From Gammaproteobacteria bacterium UBA6968 (GTDB lineage: Bacteria > Pseudomonadota > Gammaproteobacteria > Pseudomonadales > Azotimanducaceae), in NCBI GenBank assembly GCA_002450255.1, contig DJYW01000158.1, positions 12,260-21,160 on the forward strand: DNA of 8,901 nucleotides, given 5' to 3'. Under the pieces are notes generated by a model. The model was not told the origin of the DNA. It did not search any database and was given only the letters and a program-made list of their open reading frames with translations. Shown in pieces: positions 1 to 7,053 of this stretch (positions within the stretch are counted from its first letter, which is position 1; each line of letters opens with the position of its first letter). The position numbers and the translations under genes were made by a program.

Positions 1-19
1 GCGCTTTCGTTGCAACCAT
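1..19 (-). CDS. Possible start of the gene downstream of zipA (partial)
   Basis: An ATG at 19..17 (minus strand) lies 14 nt after the zipA stop codon and opens a frame that reads M-V-A-T-K-A before the window ends. No clear Shine-Dalgarno is visible ahead of it, and six codons cannot identify a protein. In many gammaproteobacteria the gene after zipA is ligA, the NAD-dependent DNA ligase, so ligA is the natural guess from context. That is inference from known gene order only. The ATG could equally be chance, with the real start further downstream outside the window. Confidence 0.3.
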
Positions 20-33
20 GTGGCGTTGATCGC

Positions 34-1110
34 TCACGCTTTGGAGTCGGCGTTTCGCGTGAGCTGTCTACGCCGAAAATCTGCCACTCGCTGACGCAAA
101 TGCTCGGCGGTCTGGCCCGTAAATACACTCATGCTCTCATCTTTAAGCTCGGCGTGAAGCGCCACAGCTGACTCTCTTGCGACGTCGATCATTCCATCAA
201 GAATTTCCAGTGCATCGCCAGCAGCTGGCAGCCGCATGAAAAAAGTGATTCCGGGTGACGCAAAAGCATCGAGATCGGCTAGGTCAAATGACCCAGGTTC
301 GACCGCGTTAGCGACGCTAAATTGAATGGCCTGCGTATCGGGATCAAGACGATGAAAAATATTCATATCGCCGAAGCGGAGCCCGTGCCTGCGCAGCGTC
401 GCCACCAAATCGCCGCCAGATATAAGCGGCTCACCACTGACCAGCACGTTGATGACGAGTATTTCTTGAGCGGTCTCCATTTCGCCAGGCAGCTCTATTT
501 CCATCTGCCTGCTGGCATTGGAAGCGGCCTTTTTTGCTTTCTGCCTGCGTACCACGCGCGCCGATGGTTCGGCTGCTGAATTCGCAGACGCCCCGGACGC
601 AGTGAAGTTTGCGTCTCGAGCGGGGTTCTCTTTTTCTGAATCGGTTTGAGACGAGTCTTCCGGTAAAGATGTAGCGGTGTTTTCTGCAGCATGTTTGCGC
701 TCAATAGAGGCGTCAGCGGTTGGCGCAAGAGGCATTCGCAATCCACCGTCCGGACGTCCGTTAGCTGCCCTCACTTCAGTGACAAAGACGCTCTCTGATG
801 CCGCGTCCTCGCTGGCCCCCTTCTCCGTCGCAATCGGTGCTGAGGAAACCTTGCCTGGCTTTGCGCGGTCATCAGGTGGGTCCGGTTTACGGCTGTCGTG
901 AAGTGCCTCGCTTATCACCCGCGCGCCGCCATTCGGCAGTTCGACAGAAAACTCGGAAACATTGGGACTGGCGGGATCAGGGCGATTCTTAGGGGATATG
1001 TCCATGCGCAAGCTGCCTGTTCGCGCGCGCCATGTAGACCATGCCCAATGGCCTATGACCGCTACCAACAATAAGCCACCAACAATTAAAATAAGGTCCT
1101 TAATATCCAA
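34..1110 (-). CDS. zipA: Cell division protein ZipA
   Basis: ZipA is a bitopic inner-membrane protein that binds the C-terminal tail of FtsZ and anchors and bundles the Z-ring during early divisome assembly. The 358-residue product has the expected layout. A hydrophobic segment at about residues 5-24 sits at the very N terminus, followed by a basic stretch (HWAWSTWRAR). Then comes a long low-complexity linker (about 38-210) rich in Ala, Ser, Glu, Asp and Pro. The C-terminal globular FtsZ-binding domain spans about 215-348 and contains the family-typical RFGDMNIFHR (245-254), IQFSVANAVEPGSFDL (262-277) and PGITFFMRLP (286-295). The start is TTG at 1110..1108. The next in-frame Met (residue 36) would delete the membrane anchor, and an AGGG Shine-Dalgarno sits 7 nt before the TTG. 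It follows smc by 136 bp on the same strand, the common gammaproteobacterial order. No frameshift or missing domain is seen. Confidence 0.96.
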   Translation of the reverse strand: MDIKDLILIVGGLLLVAVIGHWAWSTWRARTGSLRMDISPKNRPDPASPNVSEFSVELPNGGARVISEALHDSRKPDPPDDRAKPGKVSSAPIATEKGASEDAASESVFVTEVRAANGRPDGGLRMPLAPTADASIERKHAAENTATSLPEDSSQTDSEKENPARDANFTASGASANSAAEPSARVVRRQKAKKAASNASRQMEIELPGEMETAQEILVINVLVSGEPLISGGDLVATLRRHGLRFGDMNIFHRLDPDTQAIQFSVANAVEPGSFDLADLDAFASPGITFFMRLPAAGDALEILDGMIDVARESAVALHAELKDESMSVFTGQTAEHLRQRVADFRRRQLTRNADSKA

Positions 1111-1117
1111 TTTGCAG

Positions 1118-1122
1118 CCCTA
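1118..1122 (-). promoter_or_regulatory. Ribosome binding site deciding the zipA TTG start
   Basis: On the minus strand TAGGG is followed by 7 nt and then TTG (1110..1108). This spacing supports initiation at the rare TTG codon, which is the only start that keeps the ZipA N-terminal membrane anchor. Confidence 0.6.
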
Positions 1123-1208
1123 CGCAACTTTCACTTGGTTCGTTCAATCACGCTCAAACCATGCTTTCCGCCAAAGCAGTTTTCGCCTTAGCTAAATCGA
1201 ATCTTCGC

Positions 1209-1218
1209 CGCTATAGCG
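1209..1218. repeat. Perfect 10-bp palindrome in the smc-zipA spacer
   Basis: CGCTATAGCG is self-complementary and lies about 30 bp past the smc stop and about 100 bp ahead of zipA. It could be a small operator-like site or chance; no T-tract follows that would make it a terminator. The rest of the 136-bp spacer (1111-1246) shows no convincing promoter or small gene, so zipA may be read through from smc. Confidence 0.3.
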
Positions 1219-1246
1219 TCCCTCGGTGCAATACGAGTCGCCAGCG

Positions 1247-4200
1247 CTAAGCAACCGCAAGCGCAATAGCGGACTCTACGTCTACGGAAACCAATCGTGA
1301 CACACCAGGTTCGTGCATCGTAACACCCATCAGATAATCGGCCATTTCCATTGTAATCTTGTTATGCGTGATCACCAAAAACTGAACACTCTCCGACATC
1401 TCTTTAATCAAGGCCGCAAAGCGCGTGACGTTCATGTCGTCTAGCGGTGCATCAACCTCGTCCAGCAGACAGACCGGACTGGGATTCAGATGAAAAATAG
1501 CAAAGATTAAAGCCACTGCAGTCATGGCTTTTTCGCCGCCGGACAGCAACTGCACGCTCGCGTTACGTTTGCCAGGAGGCTGCGCCATTAAGGTCACGCC
1601 TGTATCAAGCAAGTCTTCGTCGACCAACTCTAAATGGGCGCGACCGCCGCCAAACACTTTCGGGAACAGTTCGCCTAACTTGGCATTAACGGCTTCGAAC
1701 GTATCTTTAAAACGAACCTTGGTCTCTTTATCGATTTTCTGCATAGCGCTTTCCAGCGTGGTGAGCGCTTCTTCAAGATCTTGAGCCTGGCCATCGAGGT
1801 AGTTTTTACGCTCAGACTCTTGGTCGAACTCTTCAATCGCAGCAAGGTTAATAGCACCGAGACGCTGAATGCGACGCGCAATACGTTCCAGGCTTTCACT
1901 CCACGCCGCCTCTTCGGCATCCTCTGGCATCGCCTGCGTTACATCGCTGCGGTCGTGTCCAGTGGCCGCTATTTGATCTATCAAGTTGTGCTGGTTAACG
2001 GTAAGACCTTGGCGCTGCACTCGTTCACCTTCAAGCTGCGAACGATAGCCATTACTCGCTACTTCGACTTTGGCGCGCTCAGCTTCAAGCCCTTCGATCG
2101 CCACCTCAACGCCCTGCAATTCGCCGCGAGTCGATACCAATCTATCTTCTACTGTAATCCGAGCGGCTAACTTATCGCTTAACTCATTCCGCAATGGTCC
2201 CATGGGGCCAGAGCTTTCGCGTATACCCTGCTCAATGCCGACAAGGCGCTCCGCCAATTCATTTTTTTGCGCCTGTAACCGATCCTTCGCGGTCAGACTA
2301 ACGCGGAGTTCACCTTGTAAAGCTTCATGCTTCAGCCTGATTTCATGAAACTGTTCACGGCTTTGGTTAGCTGCTTCCCGCGCGGCGTAGAGCTGCCTTT
2401 CGATTTGCTCTTTCGCAGCATCTAAAACGCCTCGCGCAGACTGCTGCGCAGCCTGTTGCTTCTCGGAATCAGCCAATATCTGTGTTGCTGCATCTGCCTG
2501 TTCCGCCTGATCCGCGAGCTGGTGTTGAATTCGATCAGCCTCTATTTGCAACTCGCTACGGCGCGCATCCGCCTCCTGCATTTTGACCTGGCTCACACTG
2601 TGATCGGTGCGACGGCTACCCAAATCCTGGGTTAAGCGGTTGACTTCCTCTTGCAGAACTTCGCGCTGTCCTTCTAATTCGGCGGAGGCTTCACGCTGTT
2701 GATTTAACTGCGTTTGCAAGGATTCTGATTGCGCTACAGCTTGTTCCAATTCTAAATTCAAGGTTTCTAGTTGCTGACCCCGTTCAATGATGCCGCTGCT
2801 TGCATCATCGTTCTGACAAACCCGAACCCAATCGAGCCCCAACCAAAACCCTTCTCGGGTAATGATGCTTTGCCCCTTCTGCAAACGGGTACGTAAGCGC
2901 ATAGCCACGTCAATGGACTCCGCCGCATAGACACCGTGCATTAGTGAACTGTCTAACAAAGCTTCCGAACGTATCAGAGAGCTCAACGGCGGCAGGCCGA
3001 CGGTATCCTCGCCGTACGCCGTAGTTGAATGCGCCGCATGCTGCACCAACGTCAGTCGACCCTCAATCAGGTCAGCAAGTGAAGCCGATAGAGCATCAAT
3101 CGAATCGACTTCAAGCGCCTGCAAGAAGTCCTCGAGAACGGCCTCAATGGCGCTTTCCCAGCCGGGTACAACAGCCAGATGTTCGCCAACCCGTGGCGCG
3201 TCATGCAAATCGTTCTGAGCGATCCAGGCTTCTGCTTCCTGACCGCCTTGCCCAAGCGCCGCGTCTTGTACCGCCTGCAGGCTTGCCAAATCCTGGCGTA
3301 AGCGCTGCTCTTTAGCGCGAGCCTCTGCCAACACCTGTTCTTGAGCTGCAATTTGCTCCTTGCCCGCACGAAGTTGCTGCAGACACTGGGCAAGCTGTGC
3401 ATCTACATTACGTCCGGTATCTTCCATGCCGGAGATTTCTAAAGCCAGTTGCTCGACTATCGGCGCATAGTCTTGCTTGGGTTGTTCGATTGCTTGCCGA
3501 ATCTCCGCCAGCCGGCTGCTAAGTTGTTCGCTAGATTGCCGCAAGTACTCGATACGCGAGCGCTGTACCTCAGTGCGCTTTTCACTCGCTGCTGAGTTGC
3601 TTAAGAATTGGTTCCACTCCGTCTGCCATTCCCGCCCTGCATGCTCTGCACGTTCTAGCGCAGTTCGTGCCGTGGCGTCTGCATCCGCCGCGATGGTTAG
3701 CGATGGTGCCAGACCTTCGATCTCGCTTTGCATAGTGCGAATGGCGCGCTCATCCTGCTCGATCTGTTGCAGGTTCTCCGTCCGCTTGGCTTCTACAGAT
3801 CGCCGCTCTTCGAGCAACTGCTTGGCACGGCTTTCATTGAGACGCAGCGTCTCTTCGATGGTCCCTATATCGGCACCCAGGCTATAAAACTCGCCCTGTA
3901 TTTGGTTGACCTGTTCAGACAGCTGGGTATAGCTGAGGCGCTGCGCTTCAATTTGCGCTTCCAGCGTTTTCTGATTGACCAGGGTCTGCTCGAGTTCTCT
4001 TTCGGCTTTTTGAATGCGCTCGTCGTGAGCAATGCGATCCTTTTCCAAGGCGTTATAACGCAAGACATAAAGCTGCGCGGTCGTAAGAGACTCTTCGGTC
4101 TTGAGCTCGCGGTAGCGCTCCGCTGCTTGCGCCTGACGCTTCAGTCGATCCAACTGCCGGCTTAATTCATCGCGAATATCGTTTATGCGCGCCAAATTAT

Positions 4201-4765
4201 CTCGCGTGTCGGCGATGCGCCTGGAGGTTTCTCGACGTCGCTCTTTGTATTTTGAGATACCCGCGGCTTCTTCTAAATAGACGCGCAACTCGTCAGGCTT
4301 CGCCTCAACCAACTGCGAGATCATCCCTTGCTCGATGATCGAATAGCTGCGCGGTCCAAAACCTGTGCCTAAGAAAATGTCCTGGATATCGCGTCGGCGA
4401 CAGCGGTTACCATTAAGGAAATAGTTAGACTGTCCGTCGCGTGTCACCTGCCTGCGAATAGCGATATCGGCATAGGCTGAGTATTCACCACCAATGCGGC
4501 CGTCAGAGTTATCGAATGAGAGCTCGATGCTGGCCGCAGAATTAGGTTTGCGAGTATTTGAACCGTTAAAAATGACATCAGTGATATTTTCGCCGCGTAG
4601 CTGCTTGGCTGAACTTTCGCCCATAACCCAACGCACGGCGTCGATGATGTTTGACTTGCCACAGCCATTCGGCCCAACTACAGCGCAGCGGTTACCGGGC
4701 AAGGTCACCGTCGTCGCATCAACGAAGGACTTGAAACCAGCTAACTTTATCTTCTTAAGTCTCAT
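1247..4765 (-). CDS. smc: Chromosome segregation protein SMC
   Basis: Smc is the ATPase of the bacterial condensin. It dimerises at a hinge, folds into long antiparallel coiled coils and, with ScpA/ScpB (not in this window), extrudes and organises newly replicated DNA. The 1172-residue product is full length for the family. The N-terminal head starts with the family-typical MRLKKIKLAGFKSF and carries Walker A GPNGCGKS at 31-38. Coiled coil runs from about 165 to 500. A compact hinge spans about 515-655 and includes the region around WLGLDWVRV (641-649). The returning coiled coil runs to about 960, followed by the conserved RLGAINLAAIEEF (968-980). The C-terminal head has the ABC signature LLSGGEK (1073-1079), Walker B with catalytic Glu VCLLDE (1098-1103), a D-loop region after it, and the switch His in ITHNK (His1134). 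The ATG start is fixed by the conserved N terminus, although the Shine-Dalgarno is poor. It is separated from ccmI by 587 bp, so it probably has its own promoter there. Confidence 0.98.
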   Translation of the reverse strand: MRLKKIKLAGFKSFVDATTVTLPGNRCAVVGPNGCGKSNIIDAVRWVMGESSAKQLRGENITDVIFNGSNTRKPNSAASIELSFDNSDGRIGGEYSAYADIAIRRQVTRDGQSNYFLNGNRCRRRDIQDIFLGTGFGPRSYSIIEQGMISQLVEAKPDELRVYLEEAAGISKYKERRRETSRRIADTRDNLARINDIRDELSRQLDRLKRQAQAAERYRELKTEESLTTAQLYVLRYNALEKDRIAHDERIQKAERELEQTLVNQKTLEAQIEAQRLSYTQLSEQVNQIQGEFYSLGADIGTIEETLRLNESRAKQLLEERRSVEAKRTENLQQIEQDERAIRTMQSEIEGLAPSLTIAADADATARTALERAEHAGREWQTEWNQFLSNSAASEKRTEVQRSRIEYLRQSSEQLSSRLAEIRQAIEQPKQDYAPIVEQLALEISGMEDTGRNVDAQLAQCLQQLRAGKEQIAAQEQVLAEARAKEQRLRQDLASLQAVQDAALGQGGQEAEAWIAQNDLHDAPRVGEHLAVVPGWESAIEAVLEDFLQALEVDSIDALSASLADLIEGRLTLVQHAAHSTTAYGEDTVGLPPLSSLIRSEALLDSSLMHGVYAAESIDVAMRLRTRLQKGQSIITREGFWLGLDWVRVCQNDDASSGIIERGQQLETLNLELEQAVAQSESLQTQLNQQREASAELEGQREVLQEEVNRLTQDLGSRRTDHSVSQVKMQEADARRSELQIEADRIQHQLADQAEQADAATQILADSEKQQAAQQSARGVLDAAKEQIERQLYAAREAANQSREQFHEIRLKHEALQGELRVSLTAKDRLQAQKNELAERLVGIEQGIRESSGPMGPLRNELSDKLAARITVEDRLVSTRGELQGVEVAIEGLEAERAKVEVASNGYRSQLEGERVQRQGLTVNQHNLIDQIAATGHDRSDVTQAMPEDAEEAAWSESLERIARRIQRLGAINLAAIEEFDQESERKNYLDGQAQDLEEALTTLESAMQKIDKETKVRFKDTFEAVNAKLGELFPKVFGGGRAHLELVDEDLLDTGVTLMAQPPGKRNASVQLLSGGEKAMTAVALIFAIFHLNPSPVCLLDEVDAPLDDMNVTRFAALIKEMSESVQFLVITHNKITMEMADYLMGVTMHEPGVSRLVSVDVESAIALAVA

Positions 4766-4781
4766 TAATAGCGCTTGCTAG

Positions 4782-4793
4782 CCTTGTAAAGCT
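4782..4793. repeat. Near-direct repeat copy 1 upstream of smc
   Basis: CCTTGTAAAGCT (plus strand) matches CCTTATAAAGCT at 4842-4853 in 11 of 12 positions, exactly 60 bp away. On the smc coding strand the copies read AGCTTTACAAGG and AGCTTTATAAGG. This copy ends 17 bp upstream of the smc ATG. It could be a duplicated regulator site or coincidence. Confidence 0.3.
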
Positions 4794-4841
4794 CAGCCTC
4801 ACTTGGCTTATCGTCCAACCTTGATTCCACCCAGTCCTACC

Positions 4842-4853
4842 CCTTATAAAGCT
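4842..4853. repeat. Near-direct repeat copy 2 upstream of smc
   Basis: This is the partner of the copy at 4782-4793, with 11 of 12 bases identical. On the minus strand it includes TTATAAGG, which resembles a -10 element, but no matching -35 box stands 16-18 bp upstream. Confidence 0.3.
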
Positions 4854-4952
4854 GATCTCTGATCGCCCTATGTATCTCGAATGGCGTCTATCAAATGGTG
4901 CGGCCGACGCGCCTATGAGTCCACCCGACTCGTCAACATCCATTCGGACGCG

Positions 4953-4965
4953 TCACTATATGTGA
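4953..4965. promoter_or_regulatory. Small inverted repeat TCAC-N5-GTGA, possible operator
   Basis: TCAC TATAT GTGA forms a 4+4 bp dyad around an AT-rich centre, about 190 bp upstream of smc. On the smc coding strand it contains TATAGT, a -10-like hexamer. The half-site order is the reverse of a CRP site (TGTGA-N6-TCACA), so it is not a standard CRP box. A dyad this short is not rare by chance, and no regulator can be named. Confidence 0.2.
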
Positions 4966-5077
4966 TGGCGCAGTGTAATAGATACGGGTGAGTAAGGTCA
5001 TCCCTGACTTACGCCAAGTTTCACAGCATCGCTCAATACAAGTTTGCCAATGCGCTTTTTCCAGCCGAGCTACCGGT

Positions 5078-5088
5078 CGGTCTGACCG
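5078..5088. repeat. 11-bp inverted repeat CGGTC-T-GACCG
   Basis: A 5+5 bp dyad with a one-base centre lies in the ccmI-smc spacer. The one-base centre is too tight for an RNA hairpin at full stem, so it is more operator-like than terminator-like. GGT/ACC triplets flank it (5075-5077 and 5091-5093). Function unknown. Confidence 0.25.
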
Positions 5089-5134
5089 TTACCAAGGGCT
5101 CGGAAAAATGCGCCTGCAACTGGGCATTTGGAAC

Positions 5135-5161
5135 AAAAACGGTTAACGGCCAAAAAAACCG
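5135..5161 (-). terminator. Weak intrinsic-terminator-like hairpin downstream of ccmI
   Basis: On the minus strand CGGTT (5161..5157) can pair with AACCG (5144..5140) across a 12-nt loop, and TTTTTG follows immediately. The stem is only 5 bp and the loop long, so it would be inefficient. It lies about 190 nt past the ccmI stop and would serve the ccm transcript if functional. Confidence 0.22.
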
Positions 5162-5249
5162 GTAAAAGAGCCTGCAAAAAAGGTCGATCCCATCCAGCCT
5201 CGCCAGAATGCGAGACGACACACGGTTAAGGGCATCGGTTTAGCAGAGC

Positions 5250-5282
5250 GGTTAAGGAAAAGGATTGAGGAAAAAGAGTTGG
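5250..5282 (-). other. 33-nt tract lacking G on the transcribed strand, possible Rho loading site
   Basis: The plus strand has no C from 5250 through 5282, so the ccm-sense RNA here has no G for 33 nt and is made of U/C runs with some A. It begins 70 nt after the ccmI stop. C/U-rich, G-poor RNA is typical of rut sites that load Rho, so this may help end the ccm transcript before smc. This is inference from composition and position only. Confidence 0.3.
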
Positions 5283-5318
5283 CAAACTCAAACACCAAAT
5301 AGACTTGAACCGACAGAA

Positions 5319-5340
5319 ACTGAACGGCGTCACCGTTAGT
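5319..5340 (-). terminator. Hairpin just past ccmI, no real U-tract
   Basis: On the minus strand AACGG-TGACG-CCGTT forms a 5-bp stem with a 5-nt loop, extendable by ACT/AGT across a one-base bulge. It starts 12 nt after the ccmI stop. Only TTTCTGT follows, so it is a poor intrinsic terminator and may instead protect the 3' end or mean nothing. Confidence 0.25.
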
Positions 5341-5352
5341 CGTTGCAACCGC

Positions 5353-6582
5353 TTATTCTTCTGCTTGTAGCGAAGCAAGCACCGCCTCAAGTCGACGCCC
5401 ACCTGACAACGTATCCGCGGTAGATAAGGGAGGCGATGTCCAAATTAAATCAGAAGGATTCCTTTGCGTAGCGCCTGCGAGGCTCACTCGAGCCACTACT
5501 TCAAAAGCGTCAGCACTACTGAGGCGACGTTGCGGACTCATACTCACCAGGTCATCGAGCCGTAGAGTGAGCGGCAACATGCTTGCGGGTCGGCGCAATG
5601 CAGCAAAAGGCATACCCCCACCCACCGGCCGGGCCACTAAAAACAAAGTCCCGCCTTGCGAGCTTTGCTCCGTGGCCTGGATAAAGACTGTTATCCCGGC
5701 TGGTGGTTCGGTAAGCGTCGCGCGCACGCGGGTTATAACTTCGGATAGCTGCCGCTGCCGATTAACGTCGTTCGTTCCAGTAACCGCGCGATTGAGCAAC
5801 TGCACTGTTTCCAGCGGCCGCTGTTGCTGAAACGCATCGATCGCCAAGATTTCAAGGATCTCTGAATGATTCGGCTGGGTGACCAGAATAGCCTCTGCGA
5901 TCTCCTTAGTGGTTGGGGTCAACACGCCCTTGTCCGCCAAATACTGAGCTTGAAACCAGTAAAGTTTAACGGTCGGATCACCCTCAATCTGAGCATCTGT
6001 GGCGGCAAACAATTGTGCCGCTTCGGGAAAGTTGCCGAGCTTAAACTCCGCCAGGCCGAGCAGGTAACGGCTCTGCGAATCACTCGGCTCTAGCGCAATA
6101 TAACCGCTCAGTTTTCGCTGCCAGGACCGTAACTCAACTTGTTGAGTTTGCGCGGACAGCGAAACGATTTCCTGAGCGCCAATCAGTTGAGGCAAAGCTG
6201 GGTTTGCGGTTTGCATGTAGACACCCACTGCAACCACGGCGAAGACCACACCGCATAGCGCAGCCCAAATCATGCTTTTGCGGCTGGAAGGCACATGCAT
6301 CGACGCTAAACCGCCTGCCATCTGCATTTTTTGTTGCGCAGCGACTTCTGCCTCAACCAAAAAGACGGAGGCTAAATCTTGTTCGATTTCTCTGGCAATA
6401 CTTTCATCCGTCACCTCTTCGCTAAGTTCATTCACTCGATCGGCATACCAGGAGCGACTGGCTTGCTGATGATTAATTTGATCCGAATGTTGCGCCAGAT
6501 TGCGGCCTCGCACCATTGGCAGCACCAGCAAGGCAACCGCGACGGCCAACAATCCAATAAAAATGAATAGACCCTCAATCAT
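5353..6582 (-). CDS. ccmI: Cytochrome c maturation protein CcmI (TPR apocytochrome chaperone)
   Basis: CcmI (CycH) binds the C-terminal part of unfolded apocytochrome c in the periplasm and delivers it to the CcmF/CcmH haem ligase. The 409-residue protein has a first membrane segment at about 3-23, a cytoplasmic loop (about 25-103) containing the family-typical RSWYADRVNEL-like stretch (43-53), and a second membrane segment at about 104-123. A helical TPR-like periplasmic region (about 143-285) includes RYLLGLAEFKLGNFPEAAQL (172-191). The C-terminal beta-rich domain (about 294-409) includes ALRRPASMLPLTLRLDD (328-344) and DAFEVVARVSLAGA (358-371), the block also found at the C-terminal end of the E. 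coli CcmH fusion protein. The ATG overlaps the end of ccmH by 8 nt (ATGATTGA), so translation is probably coupled; no strong Shine-Dalgarno is visible. It is the last gene of the ccm transcript. Confidence 0.94.
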   Translation of the reverse strand: MIEGLFIFIGLLAVAVALLVLPMVRGRNLAQHSDQINHQQASRSWYADRVNELSEEVTDESIAREIEQDLASVFLVEAEVAAQQKMQMAGGLASMHVPSSRKSMIWAALCGVVFAVVAVGVYMQTANPALPQLIGAQEIVSLSAQTQQVELRSWQRKLSGYIALEPSDSQSRYLLGLAEFKLGNFPEAAQLFAATDAQIEGDPTVKLYWFQAQYLADKGVLTPTTKEIAEAILVTQPNHSEILEILAIDAFQQQRPLETVQLLNRAVTGTNDVNRQRQLSEVITRVRATLTEPPAGITVFIQATEQSSQGGTLFLVARPVGGGMPFAALRRPASMLPLTLRLDDLVSMSPQRRLSSADAFEVVARVSLAGATQRNPSDLIWTSPPLSTADTLSGGRRLEAVLASLQAEE

Positions 6583-7042
6583 CGTCTAACAAAGCCTTTA
6601 GCCTTTGCTTTTGGGTAGCGCTAAGGGTTTCTTGAGGTTGCGCTCCGGCGCGTCGCAACAGCTGCGCCATCGCGCCTAGCGCCAGCAACACAAACCCAAA
6701 CGGGGCAAGCCAAATTAGCCAGGTTTGACGCGAAAACGGCGGATCGTAGAGTACGAAATCGCCATACCGATCTTGCAAATAAAGCCGCACCTCCGCGTCG
6801 GACAGGTTTTCGATCACGACTAAGCGATGGACAGTGCGACGTAGGTCCTGCGCTATAGGCGCATCACTTCCAGCCAAATTGGTGTTTAAACACTTGGGGC
6901 AACGAAACTCTTCGATCAATGCGTGGTACCGGCGCTTTTCCGCATCCGAATCGAACTGATAAATATCGACTGGCGAATTGGCTCCGGCAAAGCCAGCAGC
7001 AGAACCAAACAGCACGAGTAATAGAACGGATTGCCAACGCAT
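6575..7042 (-). CDS. ccmH: Cytochrome c maturation protein CcmH (thiol oxidoreductase subunit)
   Basis: CcmH is a small inner-membrane protein whose periplasmic CXXC pair handles the apocytochrome c cysteines before thioether bond formation, acting with CcmF, CcmG and CcmI. The 155-residue product has a signal-like hydrophobic N terminus (about 5-21). The redox motif FRCPKC has its cysteines at 48 and 51. It is followed by the conserved AGSDAPIAQDLR (57-68), which begins the typical three-helix domain, and by YGDFVLYDPPF (93-103). A C-terminal membrane anchor spans about 107-126, with a short charged tail. It is the short, unfused form; in E. coli the same polypeptide also carries a CcmI-like domain, which here is the separate next gene. 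It starts 11 nt after the ccmG stop, and its stop lies inside the start of ccmI. Confidence 0.95.
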   Translation of the reverse strand: MRWQSVLLLVLFGSAAGFAGANSPVDIYQFDSDAEKRRYHALIEEFRCPKCLNTNLAGSDAPIAQDLRRTVHRLVVIENLSDAEVRLYLQDRYGDFVLYDPPFSRQTWLIWLAPFGFVLLALGAMAQLLRRAGAQPQETLSATQKQRLKALLDDD

Positions 7043-7053
7043 GCTTTGTTATC

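Larger units (their letters stand above)
4766..5352. other. Intergenic region between ccmI and smc, no convincing gene
   Basis: This 587-bp stretch has no reading frame with a good start, a Shine-Dalgarno and recognisable protein content. The half next to ccmI (about 5100-5300) is strongly purine-rich on the plus strand, so the transcribed minus strand is pyrimidine-rich, as expected of a 3' untranslated or Rho-loading region. The half next to smc should hold the smc promoter, but I could not find a well-spaced -35/-10 pair. TATAAG on the minus strand (4848..4843) and TATAGT (4960..4955) resemble -10 boxes without a good -35. Also present are a plus-strand pair of open frames joined at A-AAA-AAC, small inverted repeats and a near-direct repeat, listed separately. 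I see no tRNA, rRNA or mobile element. Confidence 0.7.

Noticed and set aside
3477..4165. Long plus-strand open frames opposite smc (3477-3887 and 3728-4165)
   Set aside because: They are antisense to the conserved coiled-coil coding part of smc, have odd Cys/Ser/Arg-rich composition, no recognisable domains and no convincing ribosome binding sites.
4755..4943. 62-codon minus-strand frame running into the start of smc
   Set aside because: Its position just upstream of smc is tempting, but there is no Shine-Dalgarno before its ATG, its sequence shows no recognisable motif, and it ends at a stop that is simply out of phase inside smc.
5108..5146. Short plus-strand ATG frame of 12 codons with AGGG upstream, possible leader peptide
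   Set aside because: It has no downstream plus-strand gene to control, and the 10-nt spacing from AGGG is loose; a frame this short is easily chance.
5033..5221. 62-codon minus-strand frame with a hydrophobic stretch (LFCRLFYRFFWPLTVFV), possible membrane microprotein
   Set aside because: It would need a GTG start without a ribosome binding site, and the hydrophobic residues follow from the pyrimidine-rich strand. It also competes with the plus-strand frames over the same bases.
5238..5262. TAGCAGAGCGGTTAAGG resembling the D-arm of a class II tRNA
   Set aside because: No acceptor stem, anticodon arm or T-arm (GGTTCGAATCC-like) can be placed around it at the right distances.
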